Assembly: GCA_016708875.1 (NCBI GenBank)
Contig: JADJFA010000018.1
Location: 1 to 64,000, forward strand
Direction of reading: 5' to 3'
Length of the DNA: 64,000 nt
From: Lewinellaceae bacterium
GTDB taxonomy: Bacteria > Bacteroidota > Bacteroidia > Chitinophagales > Saprospiraceae
Shown one piece after another: positions 45,622 to 53,154 of this stretch. A model generated the notes under the pieces. That model did not search any database. It worked only from the letters and a program-made list of their open reading frames with translations, and was not told the origin of the DNA. The position numbers were made by a program, and so were the translations under genes. Position 1 is the first letter of the stretch. Each line of letters starts with the position of its first letter.

Positions 45622-46377
45622 ATGTACAAAAACAAAAAAGTTGTTGTCGTGCTCCCGGCATATAATGCCGCCCTCACGCTCGAAAAAACATACCGGGAAA
45701 TCCCCTTTGAATTGGTGGACGAGGTCATCCTATGCGACGACCACAGCAAAGACAATACGGCAGCACTCGCCCTTTCGCTGGGCATCCAGCACGTGATTGT
45801 GCACGAAAAAAACACAGGCTACGGCGGCAACCAAAAATCGCTCTACAACAAGGCCCTCGAAATCGGTGCGGATATCGTGATCATGCTCCACCCCGACTAT
45901 CAGTACACGCCAAAACTCATCCCGAGCATGGTCAATATCATCGGCGAAGAACTCTACCCGGTGGTACTCGGCTCCCGCATTCTCGGCATGGGCGCACGCA
46001 AAGGCGGGATGCCGATGTACAAATACATTGCCAATCGGTTCCTCACATTCGTGCAGAACACCTTGATTCACTACAAGTTATCGGAATACCACACCGGCTA
46101 CCGGGCCTTCAGTCGCGAGGTGCTGTTGGGCATAAAATTCAACCAGAACTCCGACGATTTTGTGTTCGACAACGAGATGCTTTCCCAGATTGTCTATGCG
46201 GGTTTCGACATTGGCGAGGTCACTTGCCCCACCAAATACTTCGCAGAAGCCTCGAGTATTAACTTTAGCAGGAGCATGAAATATGGCCTTGGTGTGTTGC
46301 GCGTGTCGTTCTGTCACTGGCTTCAGCGAATGGGGATTTGGAAGTTTGGGATGTATCCGGAAATAGTTTCAAGTTAA
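45622..46377 (+). CDS. GT2 family glycosyltransferase (polyprenyl-phosphate glycosyltransferase-like)
   Basis: A 251-residue cytoplasmic GT-A enzyme. The N-terminal nucleotide-sugar site is clear (VVVLPAYNAALTLEKT, then DDHSKDNT) and the acidic motif is HPDYQYTP. The C-terminal half has the GSRILG and HTGYRAFSR blocks of dolichol-phosphate mannosyltransferase-like enzymes. No membrane span is seen. It starts on the base after the stop of the GT87 gene, so translational coupling is likely. The likely division of labour is that this enzyme loads a sugar on a polyprenyl phosphate carrier and the GT87 protein uses it on the other side of the membrane. This is inferred from family knowledge and gene order. 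Confidence 0.88.
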   Translation: MYKNKKVVVVLPAYNAALTLEKTYREIPFELVDEVILCDDHSKDNTAALALSLGIQHVIVHEKNTGYGGNQKSLYNKALEIGADIVIMLHPDYQYTPKLIPSMVNIIGEELYPVVLGSRILGMGARKGGMPMYKYIANRFLTFVQNTLIHYKLSEYHTGYRAFSREVLLGIKFNQNSDDFVFDNEMLSQIVYAGFDIGEVTCPTKYFAEASSINFSRSMKYGLGVLRVSFCHWLQRMGIWKFGMYPEIVSS

Positions 46378-46426
46378 AAGTGGCAAGTTTCAAGTCGCCT
46401 TCGCGTCTAAAACTTGCCACTTTAAC
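46373..46426. repeat. Inverted repeat at the convergent gene ends
   Basis: Arms 46373-46390 and 46409-46426 (core AAGTGGCAAGTTT and its complement) with one bulged base. The repeat begins before the GT2 stop codon and runs into the 3' end of the DUF2721 gene, whose last about nine codons are repeat sequence. Confidence 0.8.
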
Positions 46427-46833
46427 AAATATTCCCTACTTGTTCTCTCCTCCAAATCCTTCAACACCACCCGCAGAGCCCCGGCTGAAAGCCCAATTTC
46501 TACCAAGGTAAGCACCAGGGAGGCGATCATCAAAAGCAGGCTCATGGCAAACAAAATTTTGGCCCAAACCTGCCAACCTGCGTAGATAAAATACATGGTG
46601 ATAACGCAAACCAGGATGCTCGTTACCCCACAAACTTGCATCCATCGGATGAGCATGAGGCGGCGACGAAGGCTGCTGATTTGTTTTAACAGATCATGGT
46701 TTTTTTTCTCCTCGTATTCGGATACGAGTTTGCGGATGAGGCTGGCAATCGCCAAAAACTTGTTGGTAAACGCGATCAACAACAGCGATACGGCAGGGAA
46801 AAGCAGGGCGGGCGTTTGTATGTTTAATTCCAT
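46390..46833 (-). CDS. DUF2721 family membrane protein
   Basis: A 147-residue protein. It opens with the family-typical TPALLFPAVSLLLIAFTNKFLAIASLIR block, which forms the first membrane span. A charged coiled segment (EYEEKKNHDLLKQISSLRRR) follows, then two further spans (about residues 66-86 and 92-112). The function of the family is unknown. The last residues (WQVLDAKAT) are encoded by an inverted-repeat element, so the natural C-terminus may have been replaced. It is transcribed away from the thioredoxin-like gene end, with no partner. Confidence 0.85.
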   Translation of the reverse strand: MELNIQTPALLFPAVSLLLIAFTNKFLAIASLIRKLVSEYEEKKNHDLLKQISSLRRRLMLIRWMQVCGVTSILVCVITMYFIYAGWQVWAKILFAMSLLLMIASLVLTLVEIGLSAGALRVVLKDLEERTSREYLLKWQVLDAKAT

Positions 46834-46971
46834 AGATAGTTGATTTGAGTATTTGGGGGAAGTTTCAGGTAATTTGTTTCAACTTGGCAATTTGTGCTTG
46901 CTATTAACAAGGTACGAAGAACGGCCAACGAATCCCAAGTCACTTGAAACTTCCGAAACTCCACCTTGAAC

Positions 46972-48384
46972 CTATTTCCAAGACATTCGACTGAGGGCTT
47001 CGCCAAGTTTGTCGGGCTGTATGCGTTTGGCAACAATGCGTTTGTCTTTGTCAAGCAGGTAAATGACGGGCAGATTGACTGCCGCGAATTGTTTTTCAAG
47101 GTTTTCCAGGCCTTTGGGGCTGGCCAGATCGAGCCATTGCCAGCCTTGCTGCACCACAAATTTTTTCCAATAAACATGTTGTTTGTCCGTGTTCAATGCA
47201 ATGGCCTTCAAGCCCTTAGGCGTATAATCCAGGTACGTTTGGTAAATTTTAGGCATCATTTCTTTGCAATGCTCGCAAAGCGGGCTGTAGAAAACCAGCA
47301 TTGTAACGGGTGCTTCCAAGCCGTAGAGTGCATGATTTTTTCCTGTTTCGTCCTGTAATTCAAAATTGACTGCAAGGCTGCCCGTGAGGTTTGGGCGATG
47401 GACCTCTGCTTTGTAGGCCAGGCGTTCGAGGGTAGCCAGATCAAGCCAGGGCGTGTCGTCTTTTTGTTGGTATTTATCCACCAGGTGAACGAATACCCGG
47501 TCGGCTCCGGGGGCTTCATTTTGCTCAAAAAATTGCGTGAGTCGCAGCACTGAAAAACGGTAAAACGCTCCATTTCGGGGCATTTTTACCAGGACTTCAT
47601 CTATGGCACGGATCAAAGAATCGGGCTGTGGAAACACATGCTGCGCAAAAAATCCATCAAAAAACGAGTGCCAGAAATTGTTGTACAAGAGTCGCTCGTC
47701 CTCAAAATCCGTATGGTCGAAATAGTGCTCGCGCGGCCATCGCCTGAATGCAGGATTGGGCTTGCCTTTGAGCATTGGACTTAATTTTTGCGGCGGTTCA
47801 GGAGGCCGAACAGAAAGCAACATTTGTGCGTAAAGCGTTGAGGGGTACTTTTTTGTGAACGCAATCGCTAATGAATCACCCGACCTGTACAGAGCCATAA
47901 GGTCCTTTTGTATGGGTTTCAGCGCTTCCTGATCGCCATTGGTGGCTCGGCCCACCATATCGAGCATTTGTTCGCTGGCCTTTATCTTTTCTTCCAGATT
48001 TTTTCTTTCCGCTTCGAAAGCAAAGTAGGCTGTATTTTCCTCGGAATTTTCGGCCACCCAAGCACCCGGTCCCGACATCGAGCCGCGCACCGTGAACGAA
48101 TCCGCAGCACTTGCAAGCACGAAATCAAAGAGCCGCGAACCACCCGCTGTCAGGAAATACAGGCCTGGTTTCAGCCCTTCTTTTTGAAAAGAAAATCTGC
48201 CGGTATCCAGGCCAATTTTAACAGAATCAGCACGATAAGCTTTGCCCGCGTAGTAGTAGCCCAGCGTCACCATTGGAGCAGTCAGGCCTTCTATTTGAAA
48301 AGAAAGTGTAGCACGGAAGGACGTTTGCGCCTGAGCCGTTTGGCTGATAACAAACACGAATAACACGAAGAGGCCGTTCTTCAT
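46972..48384 (-). CDS. Secreted TlpA-like thioredoxin-fold protein (DUF4369/DUF5106-like)
   Basis: About 470 residues. The N-terminal signal peptide (MKNGLFVLFVFVISQTAQA) is followed by a beta-rich DUF4369-like domain (residues about 20-115), a helical middle part with many charged residues (DUF5106-like) and a C-terminal thioredoxin fold with the redox motif CEHC (in SPLCEHCKEMMP) and a cis-Pro segment (VNLPVIYLLD). It probably acts as a periplasmic thiol-disulfide oxidoreductase. The ATG at 48384 is chosen because it starts a standard signal peptide. A GTG at 48399 overlapping the upstream stop is the alternative. It lies 11 bp behind the SCO1-like gene on the same strand, a fitting operon for periplasmic redox or copper work. 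Confidence 0.85.
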   Translation of the reverse strand: MKNGLFVLFVFVISQTAQAQTSFRATLSFQIEGLTAPMVTLGYYYAGKAYRADSVKIGLDTGRFSFQKEGLKPGLYFLTAGGSRLFDFVLASAADSFTVRGSMSGPGAWVAENSEENTAYFAFEAERKNLEEKIKASEQMLDMVGRATNGDQEALKPIQKDLMALYRSGDSLAIAFTKKYPSTLYAQMLLSVRPPEPPQKLSPMLKGKPNPAFRRWPREHYFDHTDFEDERLLYNNFWHSFFDGFFAQHVFPQPDSLIRAIDEVLVKMPRNGAFYRFSVLRLTQFFEQNEAPGADRVFVHLVDKYQQKDDTPWLDLATLERLAYKAEVHRPNLTGSLAVNFELQDETGKNHALYGLEAPVTMLVFYSPLCEHCKEMMPKIYQTYLDYTPKGLKAIALNTDKQHVYWKKFVVQQGWQWLDLASPKGLENLEKQFAAVNLPVIYLLDKDKRIVAKRIQPDKLGEALSRMSWK

Positions 48385-48395
48385 AAGACAATGCT

Positions 48396-49022
48396 TCACT
48401 TATTTTCTTCCTTCAAAAGTGTTTCAATGTCCTTCATAAACTTGTCCACATCCTCCGCGTTGGTGCCGTCGCAGAAGGATCGGACGTGCCGGTTTTTGTC
48501 TACCAAAATCAAACGACCGGAATGATCAAAACCGCCGGGGGCTGAAGGGTCTTCTTTCGCCACACTGAAATAATTGTCGGCGATGGCGTAGATGGCATCA
48601 TGGTCGCCGGTTACCATGCGCCATTTGTTGCCTTCGATGCCGAGTTTTTCGGCGTGGCGTTTCAAGGCTGCCACGGTATCGTTTCGGATGTCAATCGAGT
48701 GCGAGAGGATCATCAAGCGGTCCTCGTTTTTAAACTTTTGATACACGCGCAGGCCGTTTGCTTTCACTTTTGGGCAAATGGTGGGGCAATGGATAAAAAA
48801 GAAATCTACCACGTAAGCTTTGCCCGCGAAAGTGGCATTGTTCACGATCTGGCTGTCTTGGTCAATAAATTGAAAATCAGGGATTTGGGGGTAAATCGTG
48901 TCGCCCGCCGGGTTAATGTCCCGTTCGCCGAGGATGGGGAGTTTACGCGGTTTTTCGTCCAATAGACAGCCTGTTGCGAAGGCGAAAAATAAGAGGAAAA
49001 AGAGTGGGGAAATACGTTGCAT
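48396..49022 (-). CDS. SCO1/SenC-family lipoprotein
   Basis: A 208-residue thioredoxin-fold copper-binding protein of the SCO family, which helps assemble the CuA centre of cytochrome c oxidase or protects against redox stress. A lipoprotein signal ends at Cys19 (FATGC). The metal-binding cysteines are C79 and C83 (CPTIC) and the distal ligand is H167 (GGFDHSGR), so the full Cys-Cys-His set is present. The ATG at 49022 is chosen because it begins the lipoprotein signal. A longer open frame upstream runs through the intergenic region and is not credible. A consensus -7 element (TACCTTTG) lies 36 bp upstream. It is the first gene of a two-gene unit with the thioredoxin-like gene. Confidence 0.92.
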   Translation of the reverse strand: MQRISPLFFLLFFAFATGCLLDEKPRKLPILGERDINPAGDTIYPQIPDFQFIDQDSQIVNNATFAGKAYVVDFFFIHCPTICPKVKANGLRVYQKFKNEDRLMILSHSIDIRNDTVAALKRHAEKLGIEGNKWRMVTGDHDAIYAIADNYFSVAKEDPSAPGGFDHSGRLILVDKNRHVRSFCDGTNAEDVDKFMKDIETLLKEENK

Positions 49023-49057
49023 GGAGATGGTGAAAATGTATGTGTTGTTTGGGTGTG

Positions 49058-49065
49058 CAAAGGTA
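49058..49065 (-). promoter_or_regulatory. Candidate -7 element, SCO1-like gene
   Basis: On the minus strand TACCTTTG matches TAnnTTTG exactly, 36 bp upstream of the chosen ATG. No clear -33 TTTG is seen. Confidence 0.5.
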
Positions 49066-49182
49066 GTGGACTGAGAAGTGAGTTGTGCGCGAAATTGAAT
49101 TCCCTCCAGCTGCAAAGCCTGTGCAGAAATCTCATTCCGACGTACATTCGCCCATTCAACCGCCGAAGCATCTTGCCGCCGC

Positions 49183-49206
49183 CGCCTTAGTCCAAAGACT
49201 AAGGCG
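49183..49206. promoter_or_regulatory. Hairpin in the divergent region before the DPP11-type gene
   Basis: A perfect 10-bp stem (CGCCTTAGTC/GACTAAGGCG) with a 4-base loop, 31 bp before the peptidase ATG. There is no T run, so a role in mRNA stability or protein binding is more likely than termination. An AAGGAGGT at 49217-49224 is too far (13 bp) from the ATG to be a convincing ribosome site. Confidence 0.4.
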
Positions 49207-49237
49207 AGTAAAAGCGAAGGAGGTACAACCGCTGCAC

Positions 49238-51461
49238 ATGAAAAAACTACTTTTCTCCTTCCTCGCCCTTTGCATCGCCGCAAGCCTCTCCGCTCAGGGA
49301 ATGTGGCTCCCTTCCTTGCTTGAAAAACAGAACGAAAAGGACATGAAATCGCTCGGCCTGAAACTTTCAGCCGACGATATCTACCATCCTGTGGATCCCA
49401 GTATCAAGGATGCTATTTGTCAATTCGACGGTGGCTGCACGGGTGAAATGATTTCTCCTGATGGGCTGCTGCTCACCAACCACCACTGTGGTTATGATGC
49501 CATCCAGCAACTTAGTACGCTTGAAAACAATCTCCTCGAAAACGGACATTGGGCCAAAGACCGCGCTTCCGAGCTTCCGGCTAAAGACGTCACCGCCGTG
49601 TTCGTCACCCGGATGGAAGATGTGACCATTGTGGTTTTGCAAAACGTGACGGAAAACATGGGCGAGCGTGACCGTCAGTCGCAGATTGACAAAAACATCG
49701 CCAGCCTGAAAACAACGACCAAAAAAGAAAAGTGGGAAGAAGTTTCGGTGCGCCCGTTTTACAATGGCAACCAATACTATTTGTTTGTAACGCAGACGTT
49801 CAGTGATGTGCGTTTTGTAGGAGCTCCGCCCAGCAGCATTGGAAAATTCGGCGCAGATACCGACAACTGGGTATGGCCACGGCACACGGGCGATTTCTCG
49901 ATGTTCCGGGTATATGCCGACAAAGACAACCATCCTGCGGCATACTCAAAAGACAATGTACCGTACCGTCCGCGGCATTTCCTGCCCATCTCGCTTGATG
50001 GGGCAGAAGAGGGTGATTTCACGATGGTGTACGGCTTTCCTGGCGCGACCAACGAGTACCTGACCGAAGCGGCGGTCCGACAAACAGGCGAGGTGCTCGA
50101 CCCGGCAAGGGGTGGCCATTCGTGACCGCGCTCTCAAGATTATGGACGGTTTTATGCGCAAAGACCCGGCGGTGAAAATTGCCTACTCCTCCCGTTACGC
50201 CGGCATTGCCAACGCCTGGAAAAAATGGCTGGGCGAAATGCAGGGTTTGAAAACCTACGGAGCCCTTGAAAAAAAACGAGCATACGAAGCCGAATTCACC
50301 CGCAGAATACAGCAAAATCCGGATTGGAACATCCGCTGGAAAAACCTGTTGCCCCGTCTCAATCAACTTTACACAGAGATTGAGCCCTATGCTCTGGCAC
50401 GCGATTATTACTTGGAAACAATGGTGCGCAACAATCAGATTTTGGCGCAGGCTGCCAATTTGCAACCGCTGGTAGAAGCCAACGAAGGGACGATTGAAAA
50501 CCGGAGAAAAAACATTGCCGAAAATCTTGAATATTTCTACAAAGACTATCGACCTGAAGTGGACGAGGCTGTGCTGGCTGCAATGCTTGAGATGTACGGC
50601 GAAAATATGAAACCCGAATGGGGAGGCGCCGATGTGAAGGCAATGGCAAAGGATTTGGGAGGTTATGCCGACTTTGCTAAAGCGATTTTTGAAGGCAGTG
50701 TCCTTGCTAATCGCGAAAAAATGATGGCGGTGCTGGCCCGAAAGCCCGACGAAATTTTCAACGACCTGACGAATGACATAGCCTACAATCTTTGGGAAAG
50801 CCTTCAAGGCTATTATGTCGGAAAGGTTCAGCCTAAGCTTCAGGAATTGCAGCCCCAAATCAACCTGCTTCAACGCCAATATATGGCCGCCCAAATACAG
50901 GTATTCAAAGAAAAGCGCTTTTTCCCGGACGCAAACAGCACCCTTCGCCTCACTTATGGCAAAGTGCGTGGCTACTCCCCCCGAGATGCCGTGCAGTACG
51001 AATACCAAACCGATCTTGATGGCGTGATGGAAAAATACATCCCCGGAGATTATGAGTTCGATGTACCGCAAAAACTCATCGAACTCTGGAAGTCAAAGGA
51101 TTACGGCCAGTATGCCACTGCTGATGGGCGTTTGCCTGTGGCGAGTATCGGTACCAACCATACTACGGGCGGGAACTCTGGTTCGCCGGCAATTGATGCA
51201 AACGGGAACCTGGTCGGACTTAATTTTGACCGCGTATGGGAAGGCACCATGAGCGACCTGAACTACGACCCCGCCATTTGCCGCAACATCATGGTGGATG
51301 CCCGGTATATTCTTTTCATCGTGGACAAGTTTGGCGGCGCAGGGTATTTGCTGGATGAAATGAAGCTGGTAAAAAGGGAAGAAGAAGCGGAAAAAGTGAT
51401 TGCGCAGCAACACCAATCACCAATTCACCAATTCACCAATTCACCAGTCACTAACCCGTGA
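49238..51461 (+). pseudogene. S46 family dipeptidyl peptidase, DPP11 type, one frameshift
   Basis: A periplasmic serine exopeptidase releasing dipeptides from the N-terminus of peptides. The signal peptide is MKKLLFSFLALCIAASLSAQ. The catalytic His is in TNHHCGY, the Asp in HTGDFS and the Ser in GGNSGSP (codon 51177-51179). Eighteen residues after the Ser is Arg (51231-51233, in NFDRVWEG). Family knowledge says Arg here marks DPP11, which prefers Asp/Glu at P1, while Gly marks DPP7. One extra G in the run at 50108-50111 (CAAGGGGTGG) splits the gene into 49238-50124 and 50112-51461. The conserved ARVAIRDRAL sequence shows the two halves are one protein. The C-terminal tail (from QHQSPIHQFTN) is encoded by CACCAATTCACC-type repeats. 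A sequencing error is the simplest explanation for the frameshift. Confidence 0.9.
51413..51452. repeat. Short CACCAATTCACC repeat run
   Basis: Four to five near-tandem copies of CACCAATTCAC and CACCAGTCAC, translated as the tail of the S46 peptidase. Related sequence (CACCAGTCACCAATCACC) is embedded in the giant adhesin linker at about 13121-13137. Confidence 0.6.
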
Positions 51462-52243
51462 ACCGTCCAACCCTCCCAATCTTTCAAGACATCTCGTTCA
51501 ACGAGCACTACATCGAGGAATACATCCCGATGCAGCCCTTGCATACGATGGTGTTTGACCGATTTTGTGAGGATGGTTGGACGTATTGGTCGGACCAGAT
51601 TTTCCGGCGCAATTACTGGGAATGGCGCGGACGACCTTGTCGGGTGGTTTTGCTGCGCATTGACTTGCGCAACTTTGAGTTTAGCAAAAGCCAGCGTAAA
51701 TGTCTGCGACGCAATGAAGACCTGGTAATACTGCGTCGCCCTATTCGTATTGAGCCGATGCATGAGATGTTGTTTGAGCGGCACGCAAAAAGGTTCAGGC
51801 ACAATCGCCCGGAAAGCATTTATGGGTTTTTTAGTGCTTTTAGCAGCCTGATGCCCTGCTATGGCATTCAGTTCGATGTGTTTAGTGGGGAAAAACTGGT
51901 CGCCACGAGCTATTTCCACATGGGGCGTAAAAGCATGGCTGCGAACTACTGCATCCATGAGCCAGATGAGTGGAAACGCGGCCTCGGCACCTTTACGATG
52001 TTGAAGGAAATCGAGTTTGCGATAGAGCACAAACGCCCGTATTACTATCCCGGTTTTGTATACGACGTGCCGAGTGAGTTCGATTACAAATTGAATTTCA
52101 ACAACCTGGAGTATTTCGATTGGTGGGGCAATTGGTATCCACTGGATCGGATGCCTGTGCGCAACTGGCGCAGCGAATATGAAGTGGCGCCGCCGCTATC
52201 AGAAGATGAGTTAAAGGATTATAGAAAAGATTTGCCACTTTGA
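51458..52243 (+). CDS. ATE-family (arginyl/leucyl-tRNA--protein transferase-like) protein
   Basis: A 261-residue protein with the C-terminal catalytic fold of aminoacyl-tRNA--protein transferases (GNAT-like). The blocks FERHAKRF, KLVATSYFHMG, DEWKRGLGTFTMLKEIEFA and RPYYYPGFVYDVP correspond to conserved ATE C-terminal motifs. The N-terminal Cys cluster (CPYL type) of classic ATE/Bpt enzymes is absent, so transfer of Leu or Arg to protein N-termini is only a family-based suggestion. The start is a GTG that overlaps the TGA stop of the S46 peptidase gene, which implies translational coupling. An internal ATG at 51530 (MQPLHTMVF) is an alternative start. The link with a peptidase may reflect protein turnover. 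Confidence 0.7.
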   Translation: MNRPTLPIFQDISFNEHYIEEYIPMQPLHTMVFDRFCEDGWTYWSDQIFRRNYWEWRGRPCRVVLLRIDLRNFEFSKSQRKCLRRNEDLVILRRPIRIEPMHEMLFERHAKRFRHNRPESIYGFFSAFSSLMPCYGIQFDVFSGEKLVATSYFHMGRKSMAANYCIHEPDEWKRGLGTFTMLKEIEFAIEHKRPYYYPGFVYDVPSEFDYKLNFNNLEYFDWWGNWYPLDRMPVRNWRSEYEVAPPLSEDELKDYRKDLPL

Positions 52244-52320
52244 AATGTATGAGTGAAAATCAGCGGGTAAAGCCAACCGATGGTTTCAAATTGCGGTCTT
52301 AGAAAAAAATACATTTCAAC

Positions 52321-53031
52321 ATGAAACTACTACACCATCTATTCGCCGCGACTGCGTTATGTGCCCTCCTATTTTCTGCTTGCAGACATGATCCCCACGT
52401 TTATCCTGAGCCAGATCCCATTCCAAATCCCAACCCAATACGTTTTGATAATTTAACTGTGGGCCAAAGTAGCCGTTACATTGGGCTTTGGGGGGAGGAC
52501 TATTACACGAACAACAACAACAATTTTGGATACACCGACGATACCCTTCAACTGAAAATTGTGGGTCTTGGCGTACAGGGCTTCAAAGTGGAAGAAACCT
52601 TCCATTTTACTGGCAATGTACTTTCCTGGCTGAATTTCGACAAAGACAGTGTGTATCACTATTATTTGACAGTCTCGGATGATACGCTGCGTATAAAACC
52701 GAGCCACGATAATTATGTGAATTCGCGCATGTTTGGATATTATACAGTTAAAAACGGCCTCGCCTTGGCGGACATCGTGGCGCCCAAAATTGAGATATCA
52801 GGTTAGAAAACAAACTTGCCTTACTGCGAATGTCGCAGAAATGGTTTTGTCGAGGATTATACGCTCTTTGGACAAACTTACCCAAGGCTGAATGTGGTAG
52901 TGGAAAATTCACCAATGTCCTTTGATGGCAACGGCGAAACCAATGTGTTTTCCAAATCAGCTGGCATTGTCCGTGTTTCAACATACAGTTGGTGGACGCA
53001 AGGCGGCATTGGTTGGGATTTGATTCCATAG
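52321..53031 (+). pseudogene. Lipoprotein of unknown function, split by an in-frame TAG
   Basis: The first half (52321-52806, 161 codons) has a lipoprotein signal with Cys at residue 21 (LLFSACRHD), a Pro-rich linker (PEPDPIPNPNP) and a beta-rich domain. A TAG at 52804-52806 then interrupts. The same frame continues without another stop to 53031 (PYCECRRNGFVEDYTLFG to WTQGGIGWDLIP), giving a natural total of about 236 residues. A one-base change from TGG (Trp) would explain the stop. The family is not recognised. A surface or periplasmic location is inferred from the lipobox. Confidence 0.65.
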
Positions 53032-53154
53032 GTGGTTTTGTCGCCCAGGGTTCATATTTGCAAAATATTTCTCTATAAATATGAATTACTGCGGAGGAAT
53101 TGTACTTTTCGCCCCAATTTTACAATTCACCACAACTTTTCTTGCTATCCGCCT

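Noticed and set aside
49022..49283. N-terminal extension of the SCO1-like protein (start at 49283)
   Set aside because: The extension covers the divergent promoter region and an Arg-rich stretch. A lipoprotein signal starts cleanly at 49022.
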